Source: Parachlamydiales bacterium (lineage in GTDB: Bacteria; Chlamydiota; Chlamydiia; Chlamydiales; Simkaniaceae). Taken from it: a stretch of DNA of 13,545 nucleotides. Numbering within the stretch: the first letter of the stretch is position 1; every line of letters starts with the position of its first letter. The stretch lies in the NCBI GenBank assembly GCA_030641465.1, contig DAOWHK010000146.1, forward strand, positions 1-13,545, written 5' to 3'. The notes below the pieces were generated by a model, which saw only the letters and a program-made list of their open reading frames with translations, was not told where the DNA came from and did no database searches. Position numbers and translations under genes: made by a program. This document shows positions 6,813-13,545 of the stretch, in pieces.

Positions 6813-6818
6813 TTGAAA

Positions 6819-6822
6819 CTCC
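6819..6822 (-). promoter_or_regulatory. Shine-Dalgarno that fixes the porin-like start
   Basis: GGAG on the reverse strand lies 6 bases before the ATG at 6812. The longer frame would begin at a TTG (6824) overlapping this very site, so the ATG is preferred. Confidence 0.75.
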
Positions 6823-6844
6823 AATTGGTAGGGAATAAGGAAGG

Positions 6845-6874
6845 ATTTTACCCTAGGAGGAGGTTTCTTGTAAA
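6845..6874 (-). promoter_or_regulatory. Candidate promoter for the porin-like gene
   Basis: On the reverse strand TTTACA (6869-6874, five of six) is followed after 18 bases by TAAAAT (6845-6850, five of six). The predicted start near 6838 gives a 26-base leader that contains the GGAG site. It lies directly downstream of the stop codon of the large gene at 6876. Confidence 0.5.
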
Positions 6875-6875
6875 G

Positions 6876-9494
6876 CTATACACGCTTAGAAAGAAAGGGG
6901 AGCATTTCCATCCGCGGCAGTTTTCCTTCGAAACGCTCTGTGATTATTCCCCACGGCTTAGTCGCAGCGGGACTTAAATGCTCTTTCCAAACAGACATCG
7001 GGCTGGCATTTTCTCCTTGGCGATCTGTTTTCCAAAGCTCGAGCTTGTTTGTTCCTGGATTTACTGCAAAGGCAAACGCATATATGGACCAGTTCGTATC
7101 AGCAAAAATAAAGGGCGCGGGCGGCGCAAGTCCAAATTTTTCCATGGATGTGCGGAGCTTTTTTCTTATATCGTCTGGGAAAGAGATTTTTTCTCGCGTA
7201 GAAAAAATTGCAGAAAGGACAAGATTTTGGAATACTTTTGGGGTGATAAAAAGGTCCTTTGGTAGCGGAATTTTTTCTAGATGCATTTTTAAAAGGTCAG
7301 AAAATAGCCCGGCATCTGAGACTGTCTCTTTTGCTTTTTCCAAAAAAAGCCTTTTAGGAATTAAGGGTATAGAGCGCATTAAAAATGTATCAATTAGATC
7401 ATGTGGAATCCCTTGATCAGTAAAATTCTCTCGGAATTCAGAAATGGAGACTTTGTAGTTAACGCTCGTTGGACCAATATTAATCTTATGCTCTTTTTCA
7501 AAAAGAAAAGTGAGGTGCTCTTGCTCTTTAGAGGAAAGCTCAATGCTTGTATAAAAATTTTTTGCAGGAAGATACGCATGGTCTCTTGCAAAAGTATAAG
7601 AAAAATCTGAACTCATCCACCCTTCTAAAAAATAGCCAGGTTTTAGTAAAAATGCATGCGTTGGAGAAAACATAAACATCGAACTTTCTTTGTTTTGCTC
7701 AAACCGCTTAACCTCTTCGTAGGAAAGAGTTTTTAGGGTGTCTAAAATAAAAACAAGAAGATCCATAGAACTTTTTGCAACGCATGTTTCTTCTAAGACT
7801 TCGTAATCTAGTGCGTAGTAGCCAGAAACTAGCGTATTCATGTTTCCACCAGATAAATAGCTCCAAGGAGTTTTTTCTCCTTGATCCATATTTTGTTTTT
7901 GATGGAATTGTTTTAATCTTTGAGCGGCACTTTTGATAAAAACCTCTGTTTGAACGTGGTGCAAAATGTTTGTGACAACTTTTTGCACTTCAGCCTCAAT
8001 GCCGCTGCTATCTATTAGCTCACGCTCTGTCATTTGAAAAAAATTACGTAGGCAATGTTCATATTCTTTCTCACTACCAATCATCGTCCATAGCATTGGA
8101 TCGCGGCGACCATGCTTATAGACTAATCGAAAACCTGCTGGGCTATCTGCATAAAGAGCCGGATCAACAAGGGCCATTTCCGTGTCATAAATTTCTTGAA
8201 AGTGCTCAGGGAAAATTTTTGCGTAGTGCTCGATAATCATAGGCAAAAGCTCCGAAATCTTCTCAGCTCTTGCATGTGCAGCGTCCCTTTTTCTTTGCTG
8301 GGCCTCTAAGGCATGATGCTTCATAGAAACTTCGGTTTTAAGGCGGCGCGCTTTATCATACGAGTCCGCCCCCCGAAGAAGAGCTTCTGCTGCGCGCGTC
8401 TGGTGATAATCCATTTCACACTCTTTATTTAACTCCTGAACCTCCGCATTTGCATCGCTAAGAAGATTTTTAAGGGTGCTATGAATAACCTCCCCAATCC
8501 CCCCTTTTTCATGGGGGTCAAGACCGAGACTTGCATGCAAATTCCACTTGGAAAAATCTGATTTATAATCAGAGTAGGATGCAATTGTAAATTCCCACGC
8601 TTTTAATAATGCATGATCTGTTAGTGCTTTAAATCTACATTTTGCATCCAACGCGAGATCTTTATCTCGATACGATCGCTCAATAAGACTTTCGACGGAG
8701 AGCACTTCCCCTTTTTCGATCAAAGAAAGAGCCCGCTTGACATCGCTCCCAAGCGCTGCAATAAAACCTGGGGATTTAGCAAGGATTTTCTCCGCATCAA
8801 ATGAGGAAACCCGAAATCGAAGCTCCGAAACGCCCCAGCTAGGACTTAAAGGCGCAGCATATTCTTTTCCGGCAATAATTCGCGTTAGCTTGCCTGTCAT
8901 GACAAGCGCCTCTAAATCTGCGAGAAGATTTCCTATTTGCTCAGATTGAATATACATTGCAGGGGCTGTTGCAAAGCAAGAGCCAATATTTTGCCGAAGA
9001 GGGGTAAGAAGTGCTGAAAGCACTGCTCTTCTAAGAAGCGCATCATTTAAAGAATCTCCCAAATTCTTTCCAAGAGAATAAAGAAGAAGCCTCTCCACAT
9101 ACTTGCTATGCACCGGCATTCTTAGAGCGATAAATTTCTCGCCTGTTTTCAAAAGATAAGAGAGCACAGCTAAAATATGCTGTAAAATCCCCGCATCACT
9201 TGGGCTTCCCGGATAGATAATGTAAAGATTTTCTTTAAGTAGCTTGAGAAATTCTGCGAGTTTTTTATGATCAAAAATTCCTGCATCGTCAATGAGGTAG
9301 CAAGCGATATGCATAGCTCTTTGCCGTCCGCGAAAAAGAAAAGCATCTTGCACCCCCGTTTGCTCTATCAAAAAAGAAGTCTTAGCTTCTTCTTCTAAAT
9401 GAAGTATTTTAGCAAAGCTACTATCAATACTTGCATACTTTAGGTAATGGGCTTTTTGGAGGCTGTGAGAAAATTCCATGCAATGGCTTTTCAT
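6876..9494 (-). CDS. Large protein of unknown function with papain-like GSCFA and NW motifs
   Basis: This is an 872-residue protein from the ATG at 9494. A GTG at 9527 (883 residues) is the longest frame, and an ATG at 9479 is also possible; none has a strong Shine-Dalgarno sequence. I do not recognise the family. No signal peptide or membrane segment is apparent. Residues 168-175 read QNIGSCFA, like the Q-x(4-5)-GSCWA active-site loop of papain-type cysteine peptidases, with Q168 and C173 as candidate catalytic residues. Near the C-terminus FADTNWSIYAFAFAVNP recalls the Asn-Trp region of the same fold, followed by LELWKTDRQG. A candidate histidine lies in FSPTHAFLLKPGY. Residues about 355-430 are rich in Glu, Lys, Arg and Ala with few breakers (likely coiled coil). 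The motif spacing is far wider than in papain, so a peptidase role is only a hypothesis. It is divergent from thrS, with 47 bases between starts. Confidence 0.7.
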   Translation of the reverse strand: MKSHCMEFSHSLQKAHYLKYASIDSSFAKILHLEEEAKTSFLIEQTGVQDAFLFRGRQRAMHIACYLIDDAGIFDHKKLAEFLKLLKENLYIIYPGSPSDAGILQHILAVLSYLLKTGEKFIALRMPVHSKYVERLLLYSLGKNLGDSLNDALLRRAVLSALLTPLRQNIGSCFATAPAMYIQSEQIGNLLADLEALVMTGKLTRIIAGKEYAAPLSPSWGVSELRFRVSSFDAEKILAKSPGFIAALGSDVKRALSLIEKGEVLSVESLIERSYRDKDLALDAKCRFKALTDHALLKAWEFTIASYSDYKSDFSKWNLHASLGLDPHEKGGIGEVIHSTLKNLLSDANAEVQELNKECEMDYHQTRAAEALLRGADSYDKARRLKTEVSMKHHALEAQQRKRDAAHARAEKISELLPMIIEHYAKIFPEHFQEIYDTEMALVDPALYADSPAGFRLVYKHGRRDPMLWTMIGSEKEYEHCLRNFFQMTERELIDSSGIEAEVQKVVTNILHHVQTEVFIKSAAQRLKQFHQKQNMDQGEKTPWSYLSGGNMNTLVSGYYALDYEVLEETCVAKSSMDLLVFILDTLKTLSYEEVKRFEQNKESSMFMFSPTHAFLLKPGYFLEGWMSSDFSYTFARDHAYLPAKNFYTSIELSSKEQEHLTFLFEKEHKINIGPTSVNYKVSISEFRENFTDQGIPHDLIDTFLMRSIPLIPKRLFLEKAKETVSDAGLFSDLLKMHLEKIPLPKDLFITPKVFQNLVLSAIFSTREKISFPDDIRKKLRTSMEKFGLAPPAPFIFADTNWSIYAFAFAVNPGTNKLELWKTDRQGENASPMSVWKEHLSPAATKPWGIITERFEGKLPRMEMLPFLSKRV

Positions 9495-9530
9495 TTTTTC
9501 AATTCTATAGTACGATATCTTATACACGAA

Positions 9531-9536
9531 AGAGGA
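9531..9536 (+). promoter_or_regulatory. Shine-Dalgarno that fixes the thrS start
   Basis: AGAGGA lies 5 bases before the ATG at 9542. It selects this ATG over an in-frame TTG at 9431 that would add 37 residues with no counterpart in ThrRS. A weak -10 match, TATAGT, lies at 9506-9511. Confidence 0.85.
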
Positions 9537-9541
9537 TTAAA

Positions 9542-11461
9542 ATGCTTATTCAATGTAACGGGGCCAAAATAGAAATGCCCGAAAAGTGCACGCCCAAAGA
9601 TCTTGCAGAAAAACTGAACTTAAGAGCGCCTCATCAAGCAGTTAGCGCATCTCTAAACGATGTCCCGGTTGATCTTCAAAAAGAGTTGCATGACGGGGAT
9701 ATTGTTACCCTTTGGAATTTTGAAACGCTTGAAGGAAAAGAAGTGTTTTGGCACACCTCAGCGCACGTCTTAGCTCAAGCCATTCTCCGCCTCTACCCGG
9801 AAGCTTTGCCAACCATTGGACCACCAATTGCCGAAGGATTTTACTACGACTTTGCAAACCTTAGCATCTCTGAAGATGATTTCCCAATAATTGAAAAAGA
9901 AATACAAAAAATCATCAAAGAAAATCATCAAATAGAAAGGCATGTTTTTAAAGATAAAAAGGAAGCAATCGATGCTTTTAAAAATAACCCTTACAAAAAA
10001 GCGCTCATTGAAAGCTTCGAGGACACAAGCGAGCTTACAGGTTACAAGCAAGGGGAATTTTTTGATCTTTGTCGCGGTCCTCACCTTTATAATCTTGGAA
10101 AAATAAAAGCTTTTAAGCTCCTAAAAACCTCTGGCGCCTACTGGCGCGGCGATGCAAAAAATGAAATGCTTACTCGCATTTATGGAATCTCTTTTCCAGA
10201 TAGATTGCTCCTCAAAGACTATCTACACTTTTTAAGCGAAGCTAAAAAACGAGATCACCGAGTGATTGGCAATAAGCTCTCTCTTTTTTCCTTCCGAGAA
10301 GAAGCTCCCGGAATGCCAATTATCCATCCAAAGGGAATGATTATTTGGGAAAGTCTTTTGGATTTTTGGAAAGATTTGCATAGAAAGGCTGGGTATGAAG
10401 TGATTAAAACGCCGCAAATGATGAGTAAAGAATTGTGGGTTCGCTCAGGACATTGGCAGCATTACCGAGAAAATATGTACCTCTCCTCGATTGACGACAA
10501 AGAATTTGCGATTAAGCCGATGAACTGCCCCGGTTGTATGCTCTATTATCGAACACATAAACACAGCTACCGCGAGCTGCCTCTTAAAATCGCAGAAATT
10601 GGTCACGTACATAGGCATGAACCATCGGGCGCAATTAATGGAATGTTTCGCGTGCGCAGCTTCCATCAAGACGATGCTCATGTATTCATGAAACCGAGTG
10701 ATATTAAGCAGGAAATAATAAAAGTTCTTGAACTCTCAAAAAAACTCTACGAAGCCTTTGGCCTTAAATACTCCCTTGAGCTCTCCACTCGCCCAGAAAA
10801 ATCAATTGGAACAGATGCTGATTGGGAAATGACAACAAAAGGTTTGCAAGAGGCCCTTGAAACTTGGGGCGCTCCTTATCGCATAAACGAAGGTGATGGC
10901 GCTTTTTATGGTCCAAAAATTGACATCCACATTCACGATGCCATCGGTCGGGCCTGGCAGTGCGGCACGATTCAACTCGACATGTCTCTTCCTGAAAAGT
11001 TCGATCTTGAATATACAGATAAAGATGGAGAGGCAAAACGCCCCATCATGATTCATAGAGCAATTTTTGGATCAATTGAAAGATTTTTTGGAATTCTCAT
11101 TGAACATTTTGCTGGAAAATTCCCCCTTTGGATGAGCCCAAATCCTCTCCGGATCATTCCAGTTTCTGATAAACACCTCGAATATGCAAAAAAAATTAAA
11201 AGCGCAGTTGATGCTTCAAACATTTATTCTTCCATTGACGAAACCAATGAGTCTGTTAGTAAGAAAATTAGAAACGCGCAGATAGACCAAGTCAATTACA
11301 TGCTCACAATTGGCGATCAAGAGATCGAACAAAATACGATCTCTCTTCGCACTCGTGATAATGTAGTGCACGGAGAAATGAAGCTACAAGAGTTTCTAAG
11401 TAAAATTGTGATAGAATATAAATCGCGCGCGCAAACCTCACCCTATACCAAGGAAAAGTGA
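9542..11461 (+). CDS. thrS: Threonyl-tRNA synthetase
   Basis: This 639-residue class II synthetase charges tRNA-Thr in the cytoplasm; E. coli ThrRS has 642 residues. The domains are in the usual order. A TGS domain spans about 1-61. The editing domain has the HTSAH motif (H71, H75) with C177 and H181 in LCRGPH for removing mis-attached serine. The catalytic core has motif 1 around TPQMMSKELWVRSGHW (290-305), motif 2 in FRVRSFHQDDAHVF (369-382) and motif 3 in MIHRAIFGSIERF (503-515). The zinc ligands C329, H380 and H505 are all present. The anticodon-binding domain runs from about 530. MNCPGC at 327-332 has Cys where E. coli has His after the Gly, a position that is not a zinc ligand. The stop overlaps the parA start by one base. 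It is the first gene of a four-gene operon. Confidence 0.98.
   Translation: MLIQCNGAKIEMPEKCTPKDLAEKLNLRAPHQAVSASLNDVPVDLQKELHDGDIVTLWNFETLEGKEVFWHTSAHVLAQAILRLYPEALPTIGPPIAEGFYYDFANLSISEDDFPIIEKEIQKIIKENHQIERHVFKDKKEAIDAFKNNPYKKALIESFEDTSELTGYKQGEFFDLCRGPHLYNLGKIKAFKLLKTSGAYWRGDAKNEMLTRIYGISFPDRLLLKDYLHFLSEAKKRDHRVIGNKLSLFSFREEAPGMPIIHPKGMIIWESLLDFWKDLHRKAGYEVIKTPQMMSKELWVRSGHWQHYRENMYLSSIDDKEFAIKPMNCPGCMLYYRTHKHSYRELPLKIAEIGHVHRHEPSGAINGMFRVRSFHQDDAHVFMKPSDIKQEIIKVLELSKKLYEAFGLKYSLELSTRPEKSIGTDADWEMTTKGLQEALETWGAPYRINEGDGAFYGPKIDIHIHDAIGRAWQCGTIQLDMSLPEKFDLEYTDKDGEAKRPIMIHRAIFGSIERFFGILIEHFAGKFPLWMSPNPLRIIPVSDKHLEYAKKIKSAVDASNIYSSIDETNESVSKKIRNAQIDQVNYMLTIGDQEIEQNTISLRTRDNVVHGEMKLQEFLSKIVIEYKSRAQTSPYTKEK
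11451..11454 (+). promoter_or_regulatory. Shine-Dalgarno for parA
   Basis: AGGA lies 6 bases before the ATG at 11461, inside the last codons of thrS. It favours this ATG over the GTG directly before it (11458). Confidence 0.6.
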
Positions 11462-12234
11462 TGAAAACAATCGCTGTAAGTAGTTTCAAGGGGGGAACGG
11501 CAAAAACTTCTATTGCTCTTAATATCGGTGCCACACTTGCAAAAGAGCATCAAAAAAAAGTCCTTCTCATTGATTTTGATGCCCAAGCAAACTTAACTGC
11601 AGGACTTGGCTTTGATCCCGATGAACATGAAAGCATGGCATCTGTTTTGCAAAAAAAGCGCCCTCTAGAGGAAATCATACTTCCTACATGTCTTCCAAAT
11701 TTAGATATCGTTCCAGCTGATACTTGGCTTGAAAGAGTGGAAACAACAGGAACTCTTGCCTCAGACAGGTATTCCCACGAACGGATGAAAGAATATATCG
11801 CAAACTTAAATTATGATTTTGTCATTATTGATACTCCCCCATCTCTTTGCTGGCTAACAGAATCAGCGCTCATTGCAGCAAACTACTCTCTTGTTTGCGC
11901 AACCCCAGAATTTTATAGTATTAAAGGCCTGCAAAGACTCTCTTATTTTATGCACTACATTGCCAAAAGACATCCCTTAGAACTTCTAGGAGTCACCCTT
12001 TCTTTTTGGAATCAAAGAGGAAAGAGCAACGACGCCTTTTTAGAAGTCATTGACACTACCTTCCCAGAAAAAGTCTTGAATACAAAAATCAGAAGAGATA
12101 TCTCTGTTTCTGAAGCATCAGCTAGAGGAAAACCCTTAATCTTAAGCGCTCCTAAAAGTCGCGCCTCAGAAGATTATGTAATGCTTACAAAAGAGCTCCT
12201 AAGTAGGATGTCAAGCGGATTTACAAATGAGTGA
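11461..12234 (+). CDS. parA: ParA/MinD-family partition ATPase, chlamydial CT582/pGP5-D type
   Basis: This 257-residue P-loop ATPase has all the ParA signatures. The deviant Walker A is FKGGTAKTS (residues 9-17), with signature lysine K10 and P-loop K15. The A' motif is LLIDFDAQANLTAGLG (35-50) and Walker B is DFVIIDTPPSL (119-129). ParA proteins dimerise on ATP, bind DNA non-specifically and segregate plasmids, chromosomes or protein complexes. MinD is less likely because no C-terminal membrane-targeting amphipathic helix is evident. No N-terminal helix-turn-helix is present, and no parB or parS is visible nearby. It lies between thrS and a pGP6-D homologue, as CT582 does in C. trachomatis, and the pair mirrors the adjacent pGP5-D/pGP6-D genes of chlamydial plasmids. 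It overlaps gp6D by 8 bases. Confidence 0.93.
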   Translation: MKTIAVSSFKGGTAKTSIALNIGATLAKEHQKKVLLIDFDAQANLTAGLGFDPDEHESMASVLQKKRPLEEIILPTCLPNLDIVPADTWLERVETTGTLASDRYSHERMKEYIANLNYDFVIIDTPPSLCWLTESALIAANYSLVCATPEFYSIKGLQRLSYFMHYIAKRHPLELLGVTLSFWNQRGKSNDAFLEVIDTTFPEKVLNTKIRRDISVSEASARGKPLILSAPKSRASEDYVMLTKELLSRMSSGFTNE

Positions 12235-12964
12235 AATTAACAGTATTTTAGCAGAGCGCCTCAAAAGTCATGGAGAGCACAAATCGAAGATGAGTGAGCT
12301 TGCGCATTTATCCTCTGAAGGCAAACTATCGAGCTTTTCCGGAGTTTTTCAAGTAGCTAATCTCTCTTTAAAAGACGCCTCCTCTATTGAAGAGCTTCTA
12401 AGTAAATACAAAGGAGAAAATTGTGATCTCAAATCAGATTTAGAGTCCTTAACAACTCTTACCTCTGAAATTAAAGCAATCACAAATCAAGCTGTCATCT
12501 TGCATGGTCAAAGAATCAAAAAAGCCCAAGAAATCTTAAAGAATTATACAGATGGCGCCTTTTCTGCCTGGCTTGTTCAAACCTATGGGAACAGACAAAC
12601 CCCCTATAATTTTTTACAATACTTTGAGCTCTACTCAAGACTTGCCCCTCCTTTAAGAGAAAAAATGGATGAAATGCCAAGGCAAGCCGTGTATAGCCTC
12701 TCTAGTCGAAAAGGGCCTCAAAAGAGCAAAGAGCAGTTTATCTCCGAGTATCAAGGGGAAAATAAACGTATCCTACTAGAAAAACTAAGACGCACATTCC
12801 CTCTTGCAAAAGAAGACAAACGCGCACAAAACCTCCTTGAGAACGTCATCAAAGACCTTCAAAGAGCTTCCGTAAAACTTGAACAAATCAGAGACCCCCT
12901 ATCAAAGATACAAAAACAAGAACTTTCCATCATTATAGAAAAAATAAAAAAGCAAATCGGATGA
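12227..12964 (+). CDS. gp6D: pGP6-D-like protein (chlamydial CT583 homologue)
   Basis: This 245-residue soluble protein is recognised by its central block: AITNQAVILHGQRIKKAQEI (85-104), GAFSAWLVQTYGNRQTPYNF (110-129), then LQYFELYSRL and EMPRQAVYSLSSRKG. I recall this block as the conserved core of chlamydial pGP6-D/CT583. The rest is helical and rich in Lys and Glu, with a basic C-terminus. The biochemical function of the family is unknown. Constant pairing with a ParA ATPase suggests a role as its partner, for example in DNA segregation, but that is inference. The ATG lies inside the end of parA, so its translation is probably coupled. Its own stop overlaps the purB ATG by four bases (ATGA). 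Only weak Shine-Dalgarno-like sequence is seen. Confidence 0.85.
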   Translation: MSEINSILAERLKSHGEHKSKMSELAHLSSEGKLSSFSGVFQVANLSLKDASSIEELLSKYKGENCDLKSDLESLTTLTSEIKAITNQAVILHGQRIKKAQEILKNYTDGAFSAWLVQTYGNRQTPYNFLQYFELYSRLAPPLREKMDEMPRQAVYSLSSRKGPQKSKEQFISEYQGENKRILLEKLRRTFPLAKEDKRAQNLLENVIKDLQRASVKLEQIRDPLSKIQKQELSIIIEKIKKQIG

Positions 12965-13545
12965 AAAACACCTACGAAACTCCCCTGTCTACAAGATACG
13001 CAAGCTCTGAAATGCGAAAGCTCTTTTCGAGTGAGTTTAAATACAAAACCTGGAGAAAACTCTGGACTTGTCTTGCTAAGTGTCAAAAAACACTCGGGTT
13101 AGAAATTACAAATGAACAAATTGCGCAGCTTGAAATACATCAAGAAACGATAGATTTTGAAACAGTTGCAAAATACGAAAAAAAATGCCGCCACGAGGTA
13201 ATGGCACACATCTATGCCTACGCAGAGCAATGCCCCCTTGCAAAACCGATCATCCATCTTGGAGCAACGTCTTCGTTTGTCATGGACAATACGGATCTTA
13301 TTCAAATAAAAGAAGGTCTAAACCTTCTAAAAAACAAACTCATTATTGTGATCGAGCAGCTAAATCACTTTACACTAAAATATGCAAACATGCGCTGCCT
13401 TGGCTACACCCACTTGCAACCAGCACAACCAACAACTGTTGGAAAAAGAGCAGCTCTTTGGCTGCAAGATCTTGTAACCGATTTTCATGATTTAACAGCC
13501 CTATTAGAAAACTTTCCTTTTCTCGGAGTCAAGGGAGCCGTTGGC
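12961..13545 (+). CDS. purB: Adenylosuccinate lyase, eukaryotic-type (N-terminal 195 residues, cut by window edge)
   Basis: The frame opens at an ATG that overlaps the gp6D stop (ATGA) and stays open to the window end. The protein belongs to the fumarase/aspartase superfamily and closely resembles human ADSL: TRYASSEMRKLF (11-22), TWRKLW (30-35), KTLGLEITNEQI (43-54), CRHEVMAHI (76-84), IIHLGATSSFVMDNTDLI (97-114), GYTHLQPAQPTTVGKRAALW (148-167) and FLGVKGAVG (187-195). The enzyme converts adenylosuccinate to AMP plus fumarate and also cleaves SAICAR in purine synthesis. H151 in THLQP matches the conserved catalytic histidine region. The flexible signature loop (SSxMPxKxNP type) lies beyond the window. 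Chlamydiaceae largely lack purine synthesis, so its presence points to a less reduced relative. No Shine-Dalgarno sequence is visible, so translation is probably coupled. Confidence 0.93.
   Translation, partial: MKNTYETPLSTRYASSEMRKLFSSEFKYKTWRKLWTCLAKCQKTLGLEITNEQIAQLEIHQETIDFETVAKYEKKCRHEVMAHIYAYAEQCPLAKPIIHLGATSSFVMDNTDLIQIKEGLNLLKNKLIIVIEQLNHFTLKYANMRCLGYTHLQPAQPTTVGKRAALWLQDLVTDFHDLTALLENFPFLGVKGAVG

Noticed and set aside
6940..7416. 158-codon open frame on the plus strand inside the large gene at 6876-9494
   Set aside because: It lies antisense to a continuous, better supported gene, has no family resemblance and no Shine-Dalgarno sequence.
9431..9541. A 37-residue N-terminal extension of ThrRS from a TTG codon
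   Set aside because: The ATG at 9542 has AGAGGA at ideal spacing and begins the TGS domain as in other ThrRS; the extension is antisense to the start of the divergent gene.
9770..10084. 104-codon reverse-strand open frame inside thrS
   Set aside because: Antisense shadow of the ThrRS editing domain; its Phe-rich translation comes from the Lys/Glu-rich sense strand.
11461..12964. Interpretation of the window as an integrated or free chlamydial plasmid because of parA and gp6D
   Set aside because: The neighbours thrS, purB and recC are chromosomal, and no other plasmid genes (helicase, integrase, pGP1-4 types) are present.
13185..13490. 101-codon plus-strand open frame within purB
   Set aside because: It is a shifted frame of the clearly recognisable adenylosuccinate lyase sequence.

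Overview
The window reads as a chromosomal segment of an environmental member of the Chlamydiae (Parachlamydia/Simkania/Rhabdochlamydia-like rather than Chlamydiaceae). The strongest evidence is the order threonyl-tRNA synthetase, ParA-type ATPase, pGP6-D-like protein at 9542-12964, which I recall as the order CT581-CT583 in Chlamydia trachomatis. A second chlamydial pairing sits at the left edge: the start of recC next to a YgeD/LplT-type transporter, recalled as CT640-CT641. An F-box plus leucine-rich-repeat protein, a GH64-like secreted protein and a eukaryotic-type adenylosuccinate lyase all point away from the reduced Chlamydiaceae genomes. These assignments rest on recognition of the protein sequences; no database search was run.

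Layout. 1-204 (-) is the N-terminus of RecC, cut by the window edge. 221-1858 (+) is a YgeD/LplT-like MFS transporter whose C-terminal tail looks like a PlsC acyltransferase domain without its catalytic motifs. 1836-5472 holds a predicted outer-membrane beta-barrel protein (-), a secreted GH64/thaumatin-like protein (+) and an F-box/LRR candidate effector (-). 5574-6812 (-) is a porin-like outer-membrane protein. 6876-9494 (-) is a large unrecognised protein with a papain-like GSCFA motif. 9542-13545 (+) is a tight operon, thrS-parA-gp6D-purB, in which each gene overlaps the next; purB runs off the right edge.

How the genes work together. The right-hand operon combines translation, a ParA/pGP6-D pair of plasmid type, and AMP synthesis, with 1-, 8- and 4-base overlaps that suggest translational coupling. 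The middle block (about 1.84-6.81 kb) is rich in surface and host-interaction genes. Three of its four products have N-terminal signal peptides, and the fourth carries two eukaryote-like protein-interaction modules. I read it as an accessory surface/effector block lying between two conserved chlamydial neighbourhoods.

The DNA is very compact. No intergenic gap exceeds about 105 bases and two convergent gene pairs overlap at their 3' ends. I saw no rRNA, tRNA, CRISPR array, insertion sequence or convincing intrinsic terminator. Several starts were moved downstream of the longest open frame because a Shine-Dalgarno sequence or signal peptide fits the later codon.
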